From contig CAVTWY010000002.1 of NCBI GenBank assembly GCA_963738575.1, positions 620,001 through 684,000 on the forward strand: a stretch of 64,000 nt of DNA. Direction: 5' to 3'. Source of the stretch: CAVTWY01 sp963738575. Its GTDB lineage: Bacteria; Pseudomonadota; Gammaproteobacteria; Burkholderiales; Burkholderiaceae_C. The notes under the pieces were generated by a model. The model was not told where the DNA came from. It did not search any database and saw only the letters and a program-made list of their open reading frames with translations. The position numbers were made by a program, and so were the translations under genes. This document shows, in pieces, positions 18,101 through 28,153 of this stretch; position 1 is the first letter of the stretch; the number at the start of each line of letters is the position of its first letter.

Positions 18101-18672
18101 TTGGGTACCAGCTGTACAGCGACATGCTGTCGCAGGCGGTGGCTTCACTCAAAGCTGGCCAACAACCCTCGCTGAATGATTTGATGGCCACCGGCACCAC
18201 CACGATGGAGGTGAACCTGCACGCACCTGCGCTGCTGCCCACCACCTACTGCGACGACATCCACATGCGGTTGTCGTTCTACAAGCGACTGGCCAGCGCC
18301 GAGCGCAGCGATCAGATTGATGCACTGCTTGAAGAGCTATCAGATCGCTTTGGCAAGCCGCCCCCAGCCGCCCAAACTTTGATCGACACGCATCGGTTGC
18401 GTGTGCTTTGCAAACCCTTTGGTGTGGCCAAGGTGGACGCTGCGCCCAAGCTGGCCATGATGACCTTCAAACCCAATCCACCGATTGACCCCATGGCCAT
18501 CATGCATTTGATTCAACGCAACAAGCACATCCGCTTGGCCGGCAATGAGAAACTTCGCATCGAAAAGGACGCACCCGACGTCCAAGATCGTGTGCAAGTG
18601 ATTCGCGACGTGCTGCGCGCATTGGGCAAGCCCGTTGCACCGACCTCCACGCTCACCCTCACCCAAGCATGA
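15136..18672 (+). CDS. mfd: Transcription-repair coupling factor Mfd
   Basis: Removes RNA polymerase stalled at DNA damage and recruits UvrA. At 1178 residues it is full length: N-terminal UvrB-like module (binding UvrA), the RNA-polymerase interaction domain (LSLGDPVVHLMHGIGRYRG, near 490-560), then the RecG-like translocase with Walker A GDVGFGKTEVAMRAAF near 650, DEEH box LLVIDEEHRFGVRHKEAIK, motif III LTATPIPRTLGMAL, and motif VI QLRGRVGRS. The C-terminal TRCF domain follows. The start at ATG 15136 lies 60 bases from ispD. The stop overlaps the serB ATG by four bases. Confidence 0.96.
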   Translation: MLVSDPSTALIPVIAPGKRHTMPMPHGSADAKLLARFAAQGLAQSRLTVIVAAQAVDAQRLAEDMVFFDPSLRVASFPDWETLPYDTFSPHQDLVSERLSTLWRLLGRDHRVSGAADADRLDVLILSASTALTRLSPPSFLAQTTFQFKQGANLDEAGLKAQLTMAGYEHVGQVVAPGEYAVRGGLIDLFPMGSLMPYRVDLFDARIDSIRTFDPDTQRSLYPVPEVRLLPGREFPLDDAARTRFRARWRETLDGDPTRSRIYKDIGSGIATAGIEYYLPLFFDGVATLFDYIGTQAQLVLHGPVDDVITHFLEEARERHRFLQHDPERPILKPVDVFMHTEEFFAKTHEYAVLAVRAGGPTPWALALPDIAIDRGATEPLAKLESHLQSTPARVLIAAESEGRRQSLLDLLRDHHITVPSVDSLAAFEAGNLRLAIVAAPLNQGFAWEREAGGPIHLLTETELFASAPGAGKRRKQEQVSNVDALIRDLSELSLGDPVVHLMHGIGRYRGLVSMDLQDGRGEPSEFLHLEYADDTKLFVPVAQLHLIARYTGVSAEEAPLHRLGSDQWAKAKKRAAEQVRDTAAELLELYARRAALQGHAHRYTGHDYEAFAASFGFEETADQRAAIHAVIQDMISPKPMDRLVCGDVGFGKTEVAMRAAFVAVMSGKQVALLAPTTLLAEQHFQNIVDRFGAWPVKVAELSRFRSTKEINAALAGMAAGTVDIVVGTHKLLSKDVRFDRLGLLVIDEEHRFGVRHKEAIKAMRAEVDVLTLTATPIPRTLGMALEGLRDLSVIATAPQRRLAIKTFVRNEGKAVIREALLRELKRGGQVFFLHNEVDTIAHRAASLAELVPEARISVAHGQMPERELERVMRDFVAQRSNVLVCSTIIETGIDVPSANTIVMARADKFGLAQLHQLRGRVGRSHHQAYAYLLVPDVESLTKQAAQRLDAIQQMEELGSGFYLAMHDLEIRGAGEVLGENQSGNMMDIGYQLYSDMLSQAVASLKAGQQPSLNDLMATGTTTMEVNLHAPALLPTTYCDDIHMRLSFYKRLASAERSDQIDALLEELSDRFGKPPPAAQTLIDTHRLRVLCKPFGVAKVDAAPKLAMMTFKPNPPIDPMAIMHLIQRNKHIRLAGNEKLRIEKDAPDVQDRVQVIRDVLRALGKPVAPTSTLTLTQA

Positions 18673-19394
18673 AACTGTTTCCCACGCCTTTGTCCCCCGG
18701 TTTGGTCATTTGCGGCATCAGCCCGGCGCTCAAGCTCTCTGACTTCAAACTGATCGCGTTTGACATGGACTCCACGCTCATCAACATCGAGTGCGTGGAT
18801 GAGATCGCCGACGCGGCGGGACGCAAGGCAGAGGTTGCCGCGATCACAGAAGCCGCCATGCGGGGCGAAATCACCGACTACAAGGACAGCCTCCGTCGCC
18901 GCGTGGCCCTGCTTGCGGGTGTCCCCGTGCAGGCTTTGCACGATGTCTACAACCAACGACTGCAACTCAACCCGGGCGCCCAGCGGCTGGTTGAAGCCGC
19001 TCAAGGGCATGGACTCAAGACCTTGTTGGTGTCGGGCGGATTCACCTTCTTCACCGACCGCATCCGAGACCGATTGCACCTGGATCACACACGAAGCAAC
19101 GTGCTGGAGATTCAAGATGATCGACTCACCGGTCGCCTTGTCAATCAGCCTTGGGGCGACATCTGTGACGGCGACGAGAAGCGACGCATGTTGATCGAAA
19201 CCTGCACGCAGCACGGATTTGAGCCACGGCACGCGATCGCGGTGGGCGACGGTGCCAATGATTTGCCGATGATGTCCATTGCTGGGTTGGCTGTTGCCTA
19301 CCACGCCAAACCGCGCGTCCGCGAAGCCGCGCATGTGGCCATCAATCAAGGCGGGCTGGACCGCCTGTTGGAAGTCACCAACGTGTCTCGGTAA
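18669..19394 (+). CDS. serB: Phosphoserine phosphatase
   Basis: Last step of serine synthesis. It is a HAD-superfamily enzyme of 241 residues with motif I DMDSTLI (nucleophile Asp near residue 33), motif II VSGGFTFF, a conserved lysine region, and motif IV AVGDGANDLPMMSIAG. It lacks the long N-terminal ACT-like extension of E. coli SerB, as is common in Comamonadaceae. It is translationally coupled to mfd (ATGA overlap), an unusual functional pairing that probably reflects only genome compaction. Confidence 0.93.
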   Translation: MKLFPTPLSPGLVICGISPALKLSDFKLIAFDMDSTLINIECVDEIADAAGRKAEVAAITEAAMRGEITDYKDSLRRRVALLAGVPVQALHDVYNQRLQLNPGAQRLVEAAQGHGLKTLLVSGGFTFFTDRIRDRLHLDHTRSNVLEIQDDRLTGRLVNQPWGDICDGDEKRRMLIETCTQHGFEPRHAIAVGDGANDLPMMSIAGLAVAYHAKPRVREAAHVAINQGGLDRLLEVTNVSR

Positions 19395-19582
19395 CATGTG
19401 CAGCGCAGTCTTTGCGTCTTGGTGCACGGATTGCCAAGCCCAAACGTTGCAGTGAGGGGTCTGCCCTCCAAGAACAACTTGGTAAGCTTGTGGCATTGCA
19501 CGTCGACCATCACACCGTCGAAGCATCACGCAAAATGCCCCTTAACTTGTTGATTGAATAAGCTAGATTTCGAATCTTTCAG

Positions 19583-20488
19583 ATGCCCAGTCGACCCACT
19601 GCACCCCATCCTCGACACGTCACGATCGCAGCTCTGTTGAGTTGCGCAGCGATGCACGCGCTTGCCAACGAAACACCATCAACGCCCACTGGCGTCTTCG
19701 CGCCACCAACACAGCAAGTCACCGTGCCCAGTATTCGACTGGCAATCGAACCTAGCCCCACACTTGATGTGGCCACTTTGTGTCAGGGTGCTCGCAAGGG
19801 CGACGTCGAGTCCCTCTACCAACTTGCGTGGGTCTACTCCCACGGCAAAGGCACAGAGCGCAACGATGCCTATGCGTCGTACCTGTTTTTTGCTGCGTCG
19901 AGCGGTGGCCACACAGGGGCAAAGCGCATGCTTGGCAGCATGAGCTGGCCCGCCGCAGAAGTGCCCAAGTGCATGGAGGACTCGGCGGAGAACCGCTACG
20001 TGCCCAACGGCGCCGTGGTGGCCGTCGAAGCGCCTCCCGACATTGCCAAGTTGGTTGAAAAATGGGCGCCCAAATACCAAATTAGCCCGAAGTTGGTCTT
20101 GGCCGTGATGGCAGTGGAGTCACGCTTCGACAAGTTCGCGTTGTCACCCAAAGACGCCATGGGGCTGATGCAGCTCATGCCCAAGACCACCGAGCGATTC
20201 GGCGTCAACAAGCCGTTTGACCCCCAAGACAACATCCGGGGCGGCATGGCTTACCTGCGTTGGTTGTTGGCGTACTTCGAAGGCGATCTGGTGCTGGTCA
20301 CTGCCGCTTACAACGCTGGGGAGGGCGCCGTCGAAAAGTATCGAGGCATCCCTCCGTTCCCCGAAACGCAAGACTACGTGCGCAAAGTGTTGGAGCGCGT
20401 TGGCGTGGTTCAGCACCCTTTTGATGCAACGGTCACCAAACCGTCGGCCGCGTTGAAACTGATGAACAAAACCGCCAAGCTCGATTGA
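19583..20488 (+). CDS. Secreted lytic transglycosylase (SLT) with Sel1-like repeats
   Basis: A 301-residue exported protein. The N-terminal signal peptide is ITIAALLSCAAMHALA-type (residues 13-29). A Sel1/TPR-like helical pair follows at about 63-120 (ARKGDVESLYQLAWVYSHG). The C-terminal SLT domain (150-280) carries the catalytic Glu179 in VMAVESRF, then AMGLMQLMPKTTERFGV and AAYNAGEGAVEKYRGIPP. Such enzymes cleave peptidoglycan with formation of 1,6-anhydro-MurNAc. The 188 bases upstream show no other gene. It is convergent with hrpA. The specific physiological role (turnover or assembly of an envelope machine) is not shown. Confidence 0.88.
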   Translation: MPSRPTAPHPRHVTIAALLSCAAMHALANETPSTPTGVFAPPTQQVTVPSIRLAIEPSPTLDVATLCQGARKGDVESLYQLAWVYSHGKGTERNDAYASYLFFAASSGGHTGAKRMLGSMSWPAAEVPKCMEDSAENRYVPNGAVVAVEAPPDIAKLVEKWAPKYQISPKLVLAVMAVESRFDKFALSPKDAMGLMQLMPKTTERFGVNKPFDPQDNIRGGMAYLRWLLAYFEGDLVLVTAAYNAGEGAVEKYRGIPPFPETQDYVRKVLERVGVVQHPFDATVTKPSAALKLMNKTAKLD

Positions 20489-20532
20489 GTCGACTGGTGC
20501 GGCGCAGATCCGTGCAGCGCGCCCGTGCGCCT

Positions 20533-23500
20533 TTAGCTTTCAACCTGTGCCCACACCTTGTCGAGGCGCTTCACGCTCACCGGTGTTGGCGTGCGCAGCG
20601 CCTGCGCAAAGAAACTGACGCGAAGCTCTTCCAAGAGCCACCGGTACTCGGTCAGCCTAGCGTCTTTCGCGCCACGAAGGGCTGCGGACTTGCGCTGAAA
20701 GCGTTGCACCATGGGCCGCAGTTCTCCCATTCGCTGCGCGTCACGCGCGGCGTCGGTCTTGAGCTTTTCCAAGCGCAACACCACAGCCTTGAGATAACGC
20801 GGCAAATGCTGCATCTGAGCCCAGGGCGTTTGCGTGATGAATTGCTTGCCAACCAAGCCTTGCAGTTGCGCTTGCACGTCGTCGGCCACTTCTTTGGGCG
20901 GCTTGGCATCACGCAACTTGCGCACGGCTGATGCGTGGTCTGTCAACACGGTGTAAGTCAATCGCGCCACCTCTTGTGACACCAATGATAGGCGCGTGCG
21001 CCCCTCCTCCACGCGCGCCGCAAACGCACTTGCATCGGTTGGCAAAGGGTCGCTCAAAAATGCGCGGTCCAAAGCCACTTGCACGATTTGCGCCCGCAAG
21101 TCTTCAGACGTGCCCAAGGGCATGAAGGCCATCGACATGGCGTGAAAATCAGGCAAGCCCTTCTCGACGTACTTGAGCGGCTCCTTGAGCGTCAAAGTAA
21201 GCAGTCGTCTCAAGCCTTCGCGGTGTTTGAGCGCTGCCACGTCGGGCTCGTCAAAAACCTCAATTTCCACGTGCGTCAAGTGATCCATCAGCGCCGGAAA
21301 TCCGATCAGCGACTGGGTGCCGCGCTTGATCTCCAGCATTTCGGGCAACTCGCCAAATGTCCATGCAGTGAAACGTTCGCCATCACCGAGCGCCCGAAGC
21401 AATGAAGGCGCATCTTTGTGCCCGTCGGTGGCAGACGATATCGGCACAGGCTTCGACGACGGGGCCGCGTTGGCGCGCTGCGCACCAAGGCGCAGGTTTG
21501 CCAGGGCCTGAAACGCGCCACGGGCTTGAGTTCCCAGTTCAGCCTTCAGCGTCGCCAAATTGCGACCGATTCCCAAATGACGACCGTGTTCGTCAACCAC
21601 TTCGATGTTCATCAGCATGTGGGCGGGCAGTTGGTCAAGTTTGAAGTCTTGACGTTGCACCGCAACTTGGCCACGCTGGTTGACGGTGGTCATCAGGGCC
21701 TCGATCAAACCGCTTTGTCGATCTGCTACCGACGCGCAGAACTCGGCGGCAAACGTCGGCAGGGGCACCAACCTTGCCCGTGGCTTTTGCGGCAGACTCT
21801 TGACCAGCGCCAACACTTTTGCTTCGAGCATGCCAGGCACCAGCCATTCGCAACGCTCCTCGCTCACTTGATTGAGCGCGTAAATGGGGACCGTCACCGT
21901 CATGCCGTCGCGGGCATCACCCAGTGCGTGCAGGTAATTTGCGAGACAGTCGATACCACCCAACTTGACGGCGGACGGAAATGCAGCGCTGGTGATGCCA
22001 GCGGCTTGATGTCGCATCAAGTCTTCTCGCACCAGCATCAACAAGTGGGGCGCGCTGCGATGGGCATGACGGTACCATCGCTCCATGCTGGCACCATTCA
22101 CCACGTCTGCTGGAATGTGCGCATCGTAGAACGCTTCAATCAACGCGTCCTCTACCAAGACGTCCTGTCGCCTGGATTTGTGTTCCAGCGCTTCGATGTC
22201 GCGAATCACGCCGCGGTTGTGCGCCAAGAACGGCAGCTTGCCATCCCACTCGCCGTGCACCAACGCTTCGCGAATGAAGATCTCTCGTGCGGCCATCGCA
22301 TCGACCTGCCCGTAGCTCACACGTTTGTTGCTGTAGACCACCAACCCATAAAGCGTTGCACGCTCCAGTGCAATCACGTCAGCGGCTTTTTTCTCCCAGT
22401 GGGGGTCCAGCAGTTGCGTCTTTAACAAATGGGGTGCCGCACGCACAAGCCAGGGCGCCTCGATGTTGGCCATGCCACGCGCAAACAGCCGCGTGGTTTC
22501 CACCAGTTCCGCCGCCACTGTCCATCGCCCTGGCCGTTTGGAGAGCCGCGAACTGGGGTGGCGCCAAAACTTGATGCCACGCGCCCCCAAATACCCGTCG
22601 CCCTCATCGGACTTGACGCCAATGTTGCCCAGGAGCCCTGACAGAAGGGCCATGTGCAGCGATTCGTAGGTGGCAGGCGCGGTATTCATTCGCCAGCCCT
22701 GCTCTGCAGCGAGGCCTTGCAGCTGCGAGTGAATGTCACGCCACTCGCGAACGCGCCGTGCCGAAATGAAGTGCTCTCGCAACCGCTGCTCTTGTTGTCG
22801 GTTGCTGAGCTTGTGTGTGTCAATGGCTTGTGACTTGGACGCTTGATGCCCATGCACACCGCGCCCGGCGTCCAGCCAGGCCCACAACTTGAGGTAACTC
22901 ACAAACTCAGAGCGCTCGTCATCAAATTGCTTTTGCTTTTCGTCCGCAGCCTGCTGATGATCCAACGGGCGGTCGCGCACGTCTTGCACGCTGAGCGCTG
23001 AGGCAATGATCAGCACCTCATCCAAGCATTGGTGGTCGCGCGCCGCAAGAATCATGCGGCCAATGCGAGGGTCCAGCGGCAGCTTGGAAAGCGCAACACC
23101 AAGCGCTGTGAGTTGGTTGACGTCGTCCACAGCGCCAAGCTCGCTTAACAAGTCGTAGCCGTCGGCGATGGCTTTGCGGGTTGGCGCCTCAAGAAAGGCG
23201 AAATCCTCAACGGCGCCCAACCCCAACGACTTCATGCGCAAGATCACGCCGGCGAGTGACGAGCGCAAAATCTCTGGGTCGGTGAACTTGGGCCGACCAT
23301 TGAAGTCGGCTTCGTCGTAAAGCCTGATGCAGATGCCATTGGCGACCCGTCCGCACCGACCTGCCCGTTGGTTGGCCGACGACTGGCTGATGGCCTCCAC
23401 TTGCAACTGCTCAACCTTGTTGCGGTAGCTGTACCGCTTCACGCGCGCGTGACCGGCATCAATAACGTAACGGATGCCTGGAACCGTCAGCGACGTTTCC

Positions 23501-24435
23501 GCCACGTTGGTTGACATCACCACGCGACGACCTTGACCCGTTTCAAAGACTCTGTCTTGTTCGGCTTGCGACAAGCGCGCAAAAAGCGGAATGATCTCTG
23601 GTGTCGGGCCACTTCGTTGTTGCAATTGGAGGTGGCGCCGCAACGCATCGGCACCCTCGCGAATTTCTCGCTCGCCGGGCAGAAACACCAGAATGTCACC
23701 GCCGCCGCCCGATTGCCAAAGTTCGTCCACCGCCAATGCAACCGCCTCGTTGAGCTGCGTGCCTTGGCGTTCGTCGATGGGCCGGTAGCGCACCTCCACC
23801 GGAAAGGTTCGCCCGCTCACCATGATGACGGGCGCTGGCCCATGCGCGGACTCAAAGTGTTTGGCAAATCGATCAGCGTCGATGGTGGCCGACGTGACGA
23901 TCACCTTCAAATCGGGGCGCCGAGGAAGGATGTGCTTGAGGTGCCCCAAGAGGAAATCGATGTTCAGGCTTCGCTCATGCGCCTCATCGATGATCAACGT
24001 CTGGTACTGACGCAGCAGGGGATCACCCTGGGTCTCAGCCAGCAAAATGCCGTCGGTCATCAGCTTGACGCTGGCGCCGGGATGCAGACGATCTTGGAAG
24101 CGAATTTTGTACCCGACCACGTCACCCAGCGGCGTGCCCAGCTCTTGCGCAATGCGTTTGGCCACGCTGGTGGCGGCCAGGCGACGCGGCTGCGTGTGAC
24201 CGATCAAGCCGTACCCTCCAGCGCCCCACCCGTGCCCCAGCGAAAGTGCAATTTTGGGCAGCTGGGTTGTCTTTCCCGACCCAGTTTCACCACAGACGAT
24301 CACCACCTGATGCTGCCCCACAGCCTTTGCAATCTCGTCGCGCCGCGCGCTGACAGGCAACCCTTCAGGAAAACTGATGGCTGGGATGGGGTTGATGCTG
24401 CGCGGGGCAGCAGGCTTGCTGGTTTGTGTAGTCAC
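20533..24435 (-). CDS. hrpA: ATP-dependent RNA helicase HrpA
   Basis: DEAH-box helicase of about 1300 residues, the length of E. coli HrpA. Walker A GETGSGKTT is at 49-57, the DEAH box lies in LIIDEAHERSLNID, SAT in VTSATIDADRFA, and motif VI in QRAGRCGRVANGICIRLY. Winged-helix, ratchet and OB-fold domains follow, and then the long HrpA-specific C-terminus. HrpA acts on stalled ribosome-mRNA complexes and in mRNA processing in enterobacteria. I prefer the GTG at 24435: the open frame reaches 24507, but the extra residues look non-coding and would reach within a few bases of argA, which is divergent. Confidence 0.92.
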   Translation of the reverse strand: MTTQTSKPAAPRSINPIPAISFPEGLPVSARRDEIAKAVGQHQVVIVCGETGSGKTTQLPKIALSLGHGWGAGGYGLIGHTQPRRLAATSVAKRIAQELGTPLGDVVGYKIRFQDRLHPGASVKLMTDGILLAETQGDPLLRQYQTLIIDEAHERSLNIDFLLGHLKHILPRRPDLKVIVTSATIDADRFAKHFESAHGPAPVIMVSGRTFPVEVRYRPIDERQGTQLNEAVALAVDELWQSGGGGDILVFLPGEREIREGADALRRHLQLQQRSGPTPEIIPLFARLSQAEQDRVFETGQGRRVVMSTNVAETSLTVPGIRYVIDAGHARVKRYSYRNKVEQLQVEAISQSSANQRAGRCGRVANGICIRLYDEADFNGRPKFTDPEILRSSLAGVILRMKSLGLGAVEDFAFLEAPTRKAIADGYDLLSELGAVDDVNQLTALGVALSKLPLDPRIGRMILAARDHQCLDEVLIIASALSVQDVRDRPLDHQQAADEKQKQFDDERSEFVSYLKLWAWLDAGRGVHGHQASKSQAIDTHKLSNRQQEQRLREHFISARRVREWRDIHSQLQGLAAEQGWRMNTAPATYESLHMALLSGLLGNIGVKSDEGDGYLGARGIKFWRHPSSRLSKRPGRWTVAAELVETTRLFARGMANIEAPWLVRAAPHLLKTQLLDPHWEKKAADVIALERATLYGLVVYSNKRVSYGQVDAMAAREIFIREALVHGEWDGKLPFLAHNRGVIRDIEALEHKSRRQDVLVEDALIEAFYDAHIPADVVNGASMERWYRHAHRSAPHLLMLVREDLMRHQAAGITSAAFPSAVKLGGIDCLANYLHALGDARDGMTVTVPIYALNQVSEERCEWLVPGMLEAKVLALVKSLPQKPRARLVPLPTFAAEFCASVADRQSGLIEALMTTVNQRGQVAVQRQDFKLDQLPAHMLMNIEVVDEHGRHLGIGRNLATLKAELGTQARGAFQALANLRLGAQRANAAPSSKPVPISSATDGHKDAPSLLRALGDGERFTAWTFGELPEMLEIKRGTQSLIGFPALMDHLTHVEIEVFDEPDVAALKHREGLRRLLTLTLKEPLKYVEKGLPDFHAMSMAFMPLGTSEDLRAQIVQVALDRAFLSDPLPTDASAFAARVEEGRTRLSLVSQEVARLTYTVLTDHASAVRKLRDAKPPKEVADDVQAQLQGLVGKQFITQTPWAQMQHLPRYLKAVVLRLEKLKTDAARDAQRMGELRPMVQRFQRKSAALRGAKDARLTEYRWLLEELRVSFFAQALRTPTPVSVKRLDKVWAQVES

Positions 24436-24518
24436 GCGGCGCGCATGATAAGCAGCGCCAGGGCCAAGCGCACCTCGGTCGCGGTTTGGAGGCGCACTGC
24501 GGCACAATCACGCCCGTT

Positions 24519-25865
<1,347 letters not shown>

Positions 25866-25910
25866 CCCACCAAGGCACCTCACGGTCCTTGCCTCCTAGG
25901 AAGTCACACC

Positions 25911-26189
25911 ATGGCCCGCGCCGTTCAATGCGTTCACTTGAAGAAGGAAGCCGAAGGGCTTGAGTTTTTGCCTTACCCCGGCGACTTGGGTAAACGCATC
26001 TATGACAACGTCAGCAAAGAGGCGTTTGAGCTTTGGAAGAAGCACCAGACCATGCTTGTCAATGAGAACCGCCTGAACCTGGCTGACGCGCGGGCTCGCC
26101 AATACTTGGCTCGCCAAATGGAGCGCTTCTTCTTTGGCGAGGGTGTGGATCAACCCATGGGCTACGTGCCCCCGGCAAACGCTGACTAA
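25911..26189 (+). CDS. yggX: Probable Fe(2+)-trafficking protein YggX
   Basis: A 92-residue cytoplasmic protein of the YggX family, which protects Fe-S clusters and moves ferrous iron. The family features are all present: an early cysteine (AVQCVHLKKEAEGL), YPGDLGKRIYDNVSKEAFELW, HQTMLVNENRLNL and the basic ARQYLARQMERFFFGE. A ribosome-binding AGGAAG lies before the ATG. It follows argA and could be co-transcribed. The next gene downstream is also iron-related, but it has its own Fur-type promoter region. Confidence 0.95.
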   Translation: MARAVQCVHLKKEAEGLEFLPYPGDLGKRIYDNVSKEAFELWKKHQTMLVNENRLNLADARARQYLARQMERFFFGEGVDQPMGYVPPANAD

Positions 26190-26346
26190 GCCACGCCGCG
26201 ACCCCTTCTGGTACTTCAACAGCCTGCTAGGTGCCCCACGCGGGATTGGCGAGGCGACGGGCCGTGGCGAGCCAGGCGCACGGGTGGCGGCAGTTGCCAG
26301 GATGTTTCACTTGGATGGAACTCAAAACCATGTTCTGACTGTGGAT

Positions 26347-26370
26347 GAGAATGCGAATGATTCTCATTCG
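26347..26370 (+). promoter_or_regulatory. Fur box
   Basis: The 19 bases at 26347-26365 (GAGAATGCGAATGATTCTC) have perfect GAGAAT/ATTCTC ends and agree with about 14 of 19 positions of the Fur consensus. A second overlapping palindrome CGAATGA-TTC-TCATTCG covers 26354-26370. Overlapping arms like this are typical of sites that bind two Fur dimers. It lies 55-78 bases before the iron-binding protein start, next to a TAATAT-like -10 (26374-26379). Iron repression of that gene is inferred. Confidence 0.75.
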
Positions 26371-26424
26371 AGGTAATATGGTGTTTTCTATACAACCGTC
26401 CGGCACTGGGCGCAGAGACTCACC

Positions 26425-27516
26425 ATGCATTCCCGAACACGTCCGTCAGCACCCAAACCAACCCTGGCCACGATGTTGGCTGTGTTGCTCTTGGCATCGT
26501 CCGTGCAAGCACAAACCACCGCCCCTACGGCCCAAGCGCGCTCAACAGAAAATGTGCTCAATATCTACTCTGCTCGGCATTACCAAACCGACGAATTGCT
26601 CTACAACAACTTCACGGCCCAGACCGGCATCAAAATCAATCGCGTGGACTCCGACGACGCCGGTATTTTGGCCAGACTCGGGAGCGAAGGAACCCGGAGC
26701 CCAGCCGACGTTATTTTGTTGGTTGACGCCGCGCGCTTGTGGCGCGCCGAAGTCAACGACCTGTTCCAGCCTGTTGCAAGCACAGCCCTGAGCACACGCA
26801 TCCCGCAGGCTTTGCGTGGCAAAGACGATGGGCAGGGTTCGCGTTGGTTTGGACTGTCGGTGCGCGCGCGGGTGTTGGTTTACGACAAGTCCAAAGTGCA
26901 AGCCAAGGACGTCGCCACGTACGAAATGCTGGCAGAGCCCGTCAACAAGGGCCGCGTCTGTTCGCGTTCAGGCGCGCACCCCTACAACCTTTCACTTTTT
27001 GGCAGCCTTGTTGAAATTTGGGGCGCATCGGCCACGGAGCAATGGCTAGCCGGTGTGGTGTCCAACATGGCCAGAGCGCCCAAGGGCGGGGATACCGACC
27101 AGATCCGGGCCGTCGCCAGTGGAGAGTGCGCCGTTGCCATCACCAACAGTTATTACTTGGCACGCCTCATGCGGTCAACCAAAGCGGAGGACCGTGCCAC
27201 GATGGAACGCGTGGGTGTGATGTTGCCCAACCAACAAAGCAGTGGCGTTCACGTCAACATCGCAGGCGGTGCAGTCGCCAAACATGCACCGCATCGCGCA
27301 GCCGCTGTGCGGTTTCTTGAATACCTCGCCAGTGATGAGGCTCAAAAATACTTTGCTGATGGCAACAACGAGTGGCCTGCGGTTCGTGGCCTGAAAATTC
27401 AAAACACCGCACTCGACAGCATGTCGGGATACAAAGCGCAAACAGTATCGGTTGCCGTGATGGGCATGAACCAAGTCAAAGTGCAACAAATGCTGGATCG
27501 TGTGGGATACCGCTGA
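26425..27516 (+). CDS. Fe(3+) ABC transporter, periplasmic substrate-binding protein
   Basis: A 363-residue exported protein of the FbpA/FutA/AfuA family. The signal peptide (LATMLAVLLLASSVQA, cleavage after AQA) is followed by the domain-opening LNIYSARHYQTDELLYNNF, typical of FutA-type proteins. The adjacent tyrosines in ITNSYYLARL are the iron ligands in this family. A further signature is RVCSRSGAHPYNLSLFGSL. A strong Fur box lies upstream. No permease or ATPase gene adjoins it, so the rest of the importer must be elsewhere. Confidence 0.9.
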   Translation: MHSRTRPSAPKPTLATMLAVLLLASSVQAQTTAPTAQARSTENVLNIYSARHYQTDELLYNNFTAQTGIKINRVDSDDAGILARLGSEGTRSPADVILLVDAARLWRAEVNDLFQPVASTALSTRIPQALRGKDDGQGSRWFGLSVRARVLVYDKSKVQAKDVATYEMLAEPVNKGRVCSRSGAHPYNLSLFGSLVEIWGASATEQWLAGVVSNMARAPKGGDTDQIRAVASGECAVAITNSYYLARLMRSTKAEDRATMERVGVMLPNQQSSGVHVNIAGGAVAKHAPHRAAAVRFLEYLASDEAQKYFADGNNEWPAVRGLKIQNTALDSMSGYKAQTVSVAVMGMNQVKVQQMLDRVGYR

Positions 27517-27636
27517 CACTGCGGCGCATGCTTCGGCGGCCTTGCAAGCATGGGCCCTTGGCATCGCAAGCAGTACCCGTGAATACAAACGCCCTTATAG
27601 TCCTTGCTTCGACGTTTGATTCATTGGAGATTCTCT

Positions 27637-28017
27637 GTGGCCCGATTGCAAGATTTACTAGCCAAGAAAGCAACGCTCGAGCGCGAGATCGCTGATACCC
27701 AGCGCAAAGAGCGTTCGGCAGCTGTGGGGCATATTCGGACCATCATGGACCAATACGGCCTGACGCTCGCTGATTTGTCCGGCAAGGCCGCGAACACCAC
27801 AGGCCGTCGAGGGCGCCCGCCAGGCCGCAAACTTGATGCTTCTGCGTCCTCCAAGGCGGGAAGCAACGCGCGATCAAGCAGCATGAAGGGCAAGAAGGTA
27901 GCCGCCAAATATCGCAACAAGGCAACCGGGGACAGTTGGAGCGGCCGTGGATTGCAACCGCGTTGGCTTTCCACCGCCATTGCCGCTGGCAAGAAGCTGA
28001 CGGACTTTGCCGTTTGA
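27637..28017 (+). CDS. H-NS family nucleoid-associated protein
   Basis: A 126-residue H-NS-type DNA-binding protein. An N-terminal coiled coil (LQDLLAKKATLEREIADTQRKE) serves for oligomerisation. A linker carries an AT-hook-like patch GRRGRPPGR (near residue 60), and the C-terminal H-NS domain contains KYRNKATGDSWSGRGLQPRW. I chose GTG 27637, which has GGAGA 6 bases upstream; the frame is open 11 codons further. AT-hook-bearing H-NS proteins are typical of Burkholderiales and silence AT-rich, often acquired, DNA. A good intrinsic terminator follows. Confidence 0.9.
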   Translation: MARLQDLLAKKATLEREIADTQRKERSAAVGHIRTIMDQYGLTLADLSGKAANTTGRRGRPPGRKLDASASSKAGSNARSSSMKGKKVAAKYRNKATGDSWSGRGLQPRWLSTAIAAGKKLTDFAV

Positions 28018-28061
28018 GTGAACCTGCTTGGGGTCGCCTCGGCGACGATTGACCGTTACAA

Positions 28062-28086
28062 GGGTTGCCACTGGCAGCCCTTTTTT
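28062..28086 (+). terminator. Intrinsic terminator after the H-NS gene
   Basis: Stem GGGTTGCC/GGCAGCCC with a three-base loop, followed by six T residues (28081-28086), 45 bases beyond the stop codon. Confidence 0.85.
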
Positions 28087-28153
28087 GCATGTTTGCGGCG
28101 CCAAAGCTCGCAGTGCCACTACGATTCACCCCGATGCAAGTTTTTGTTCAATC

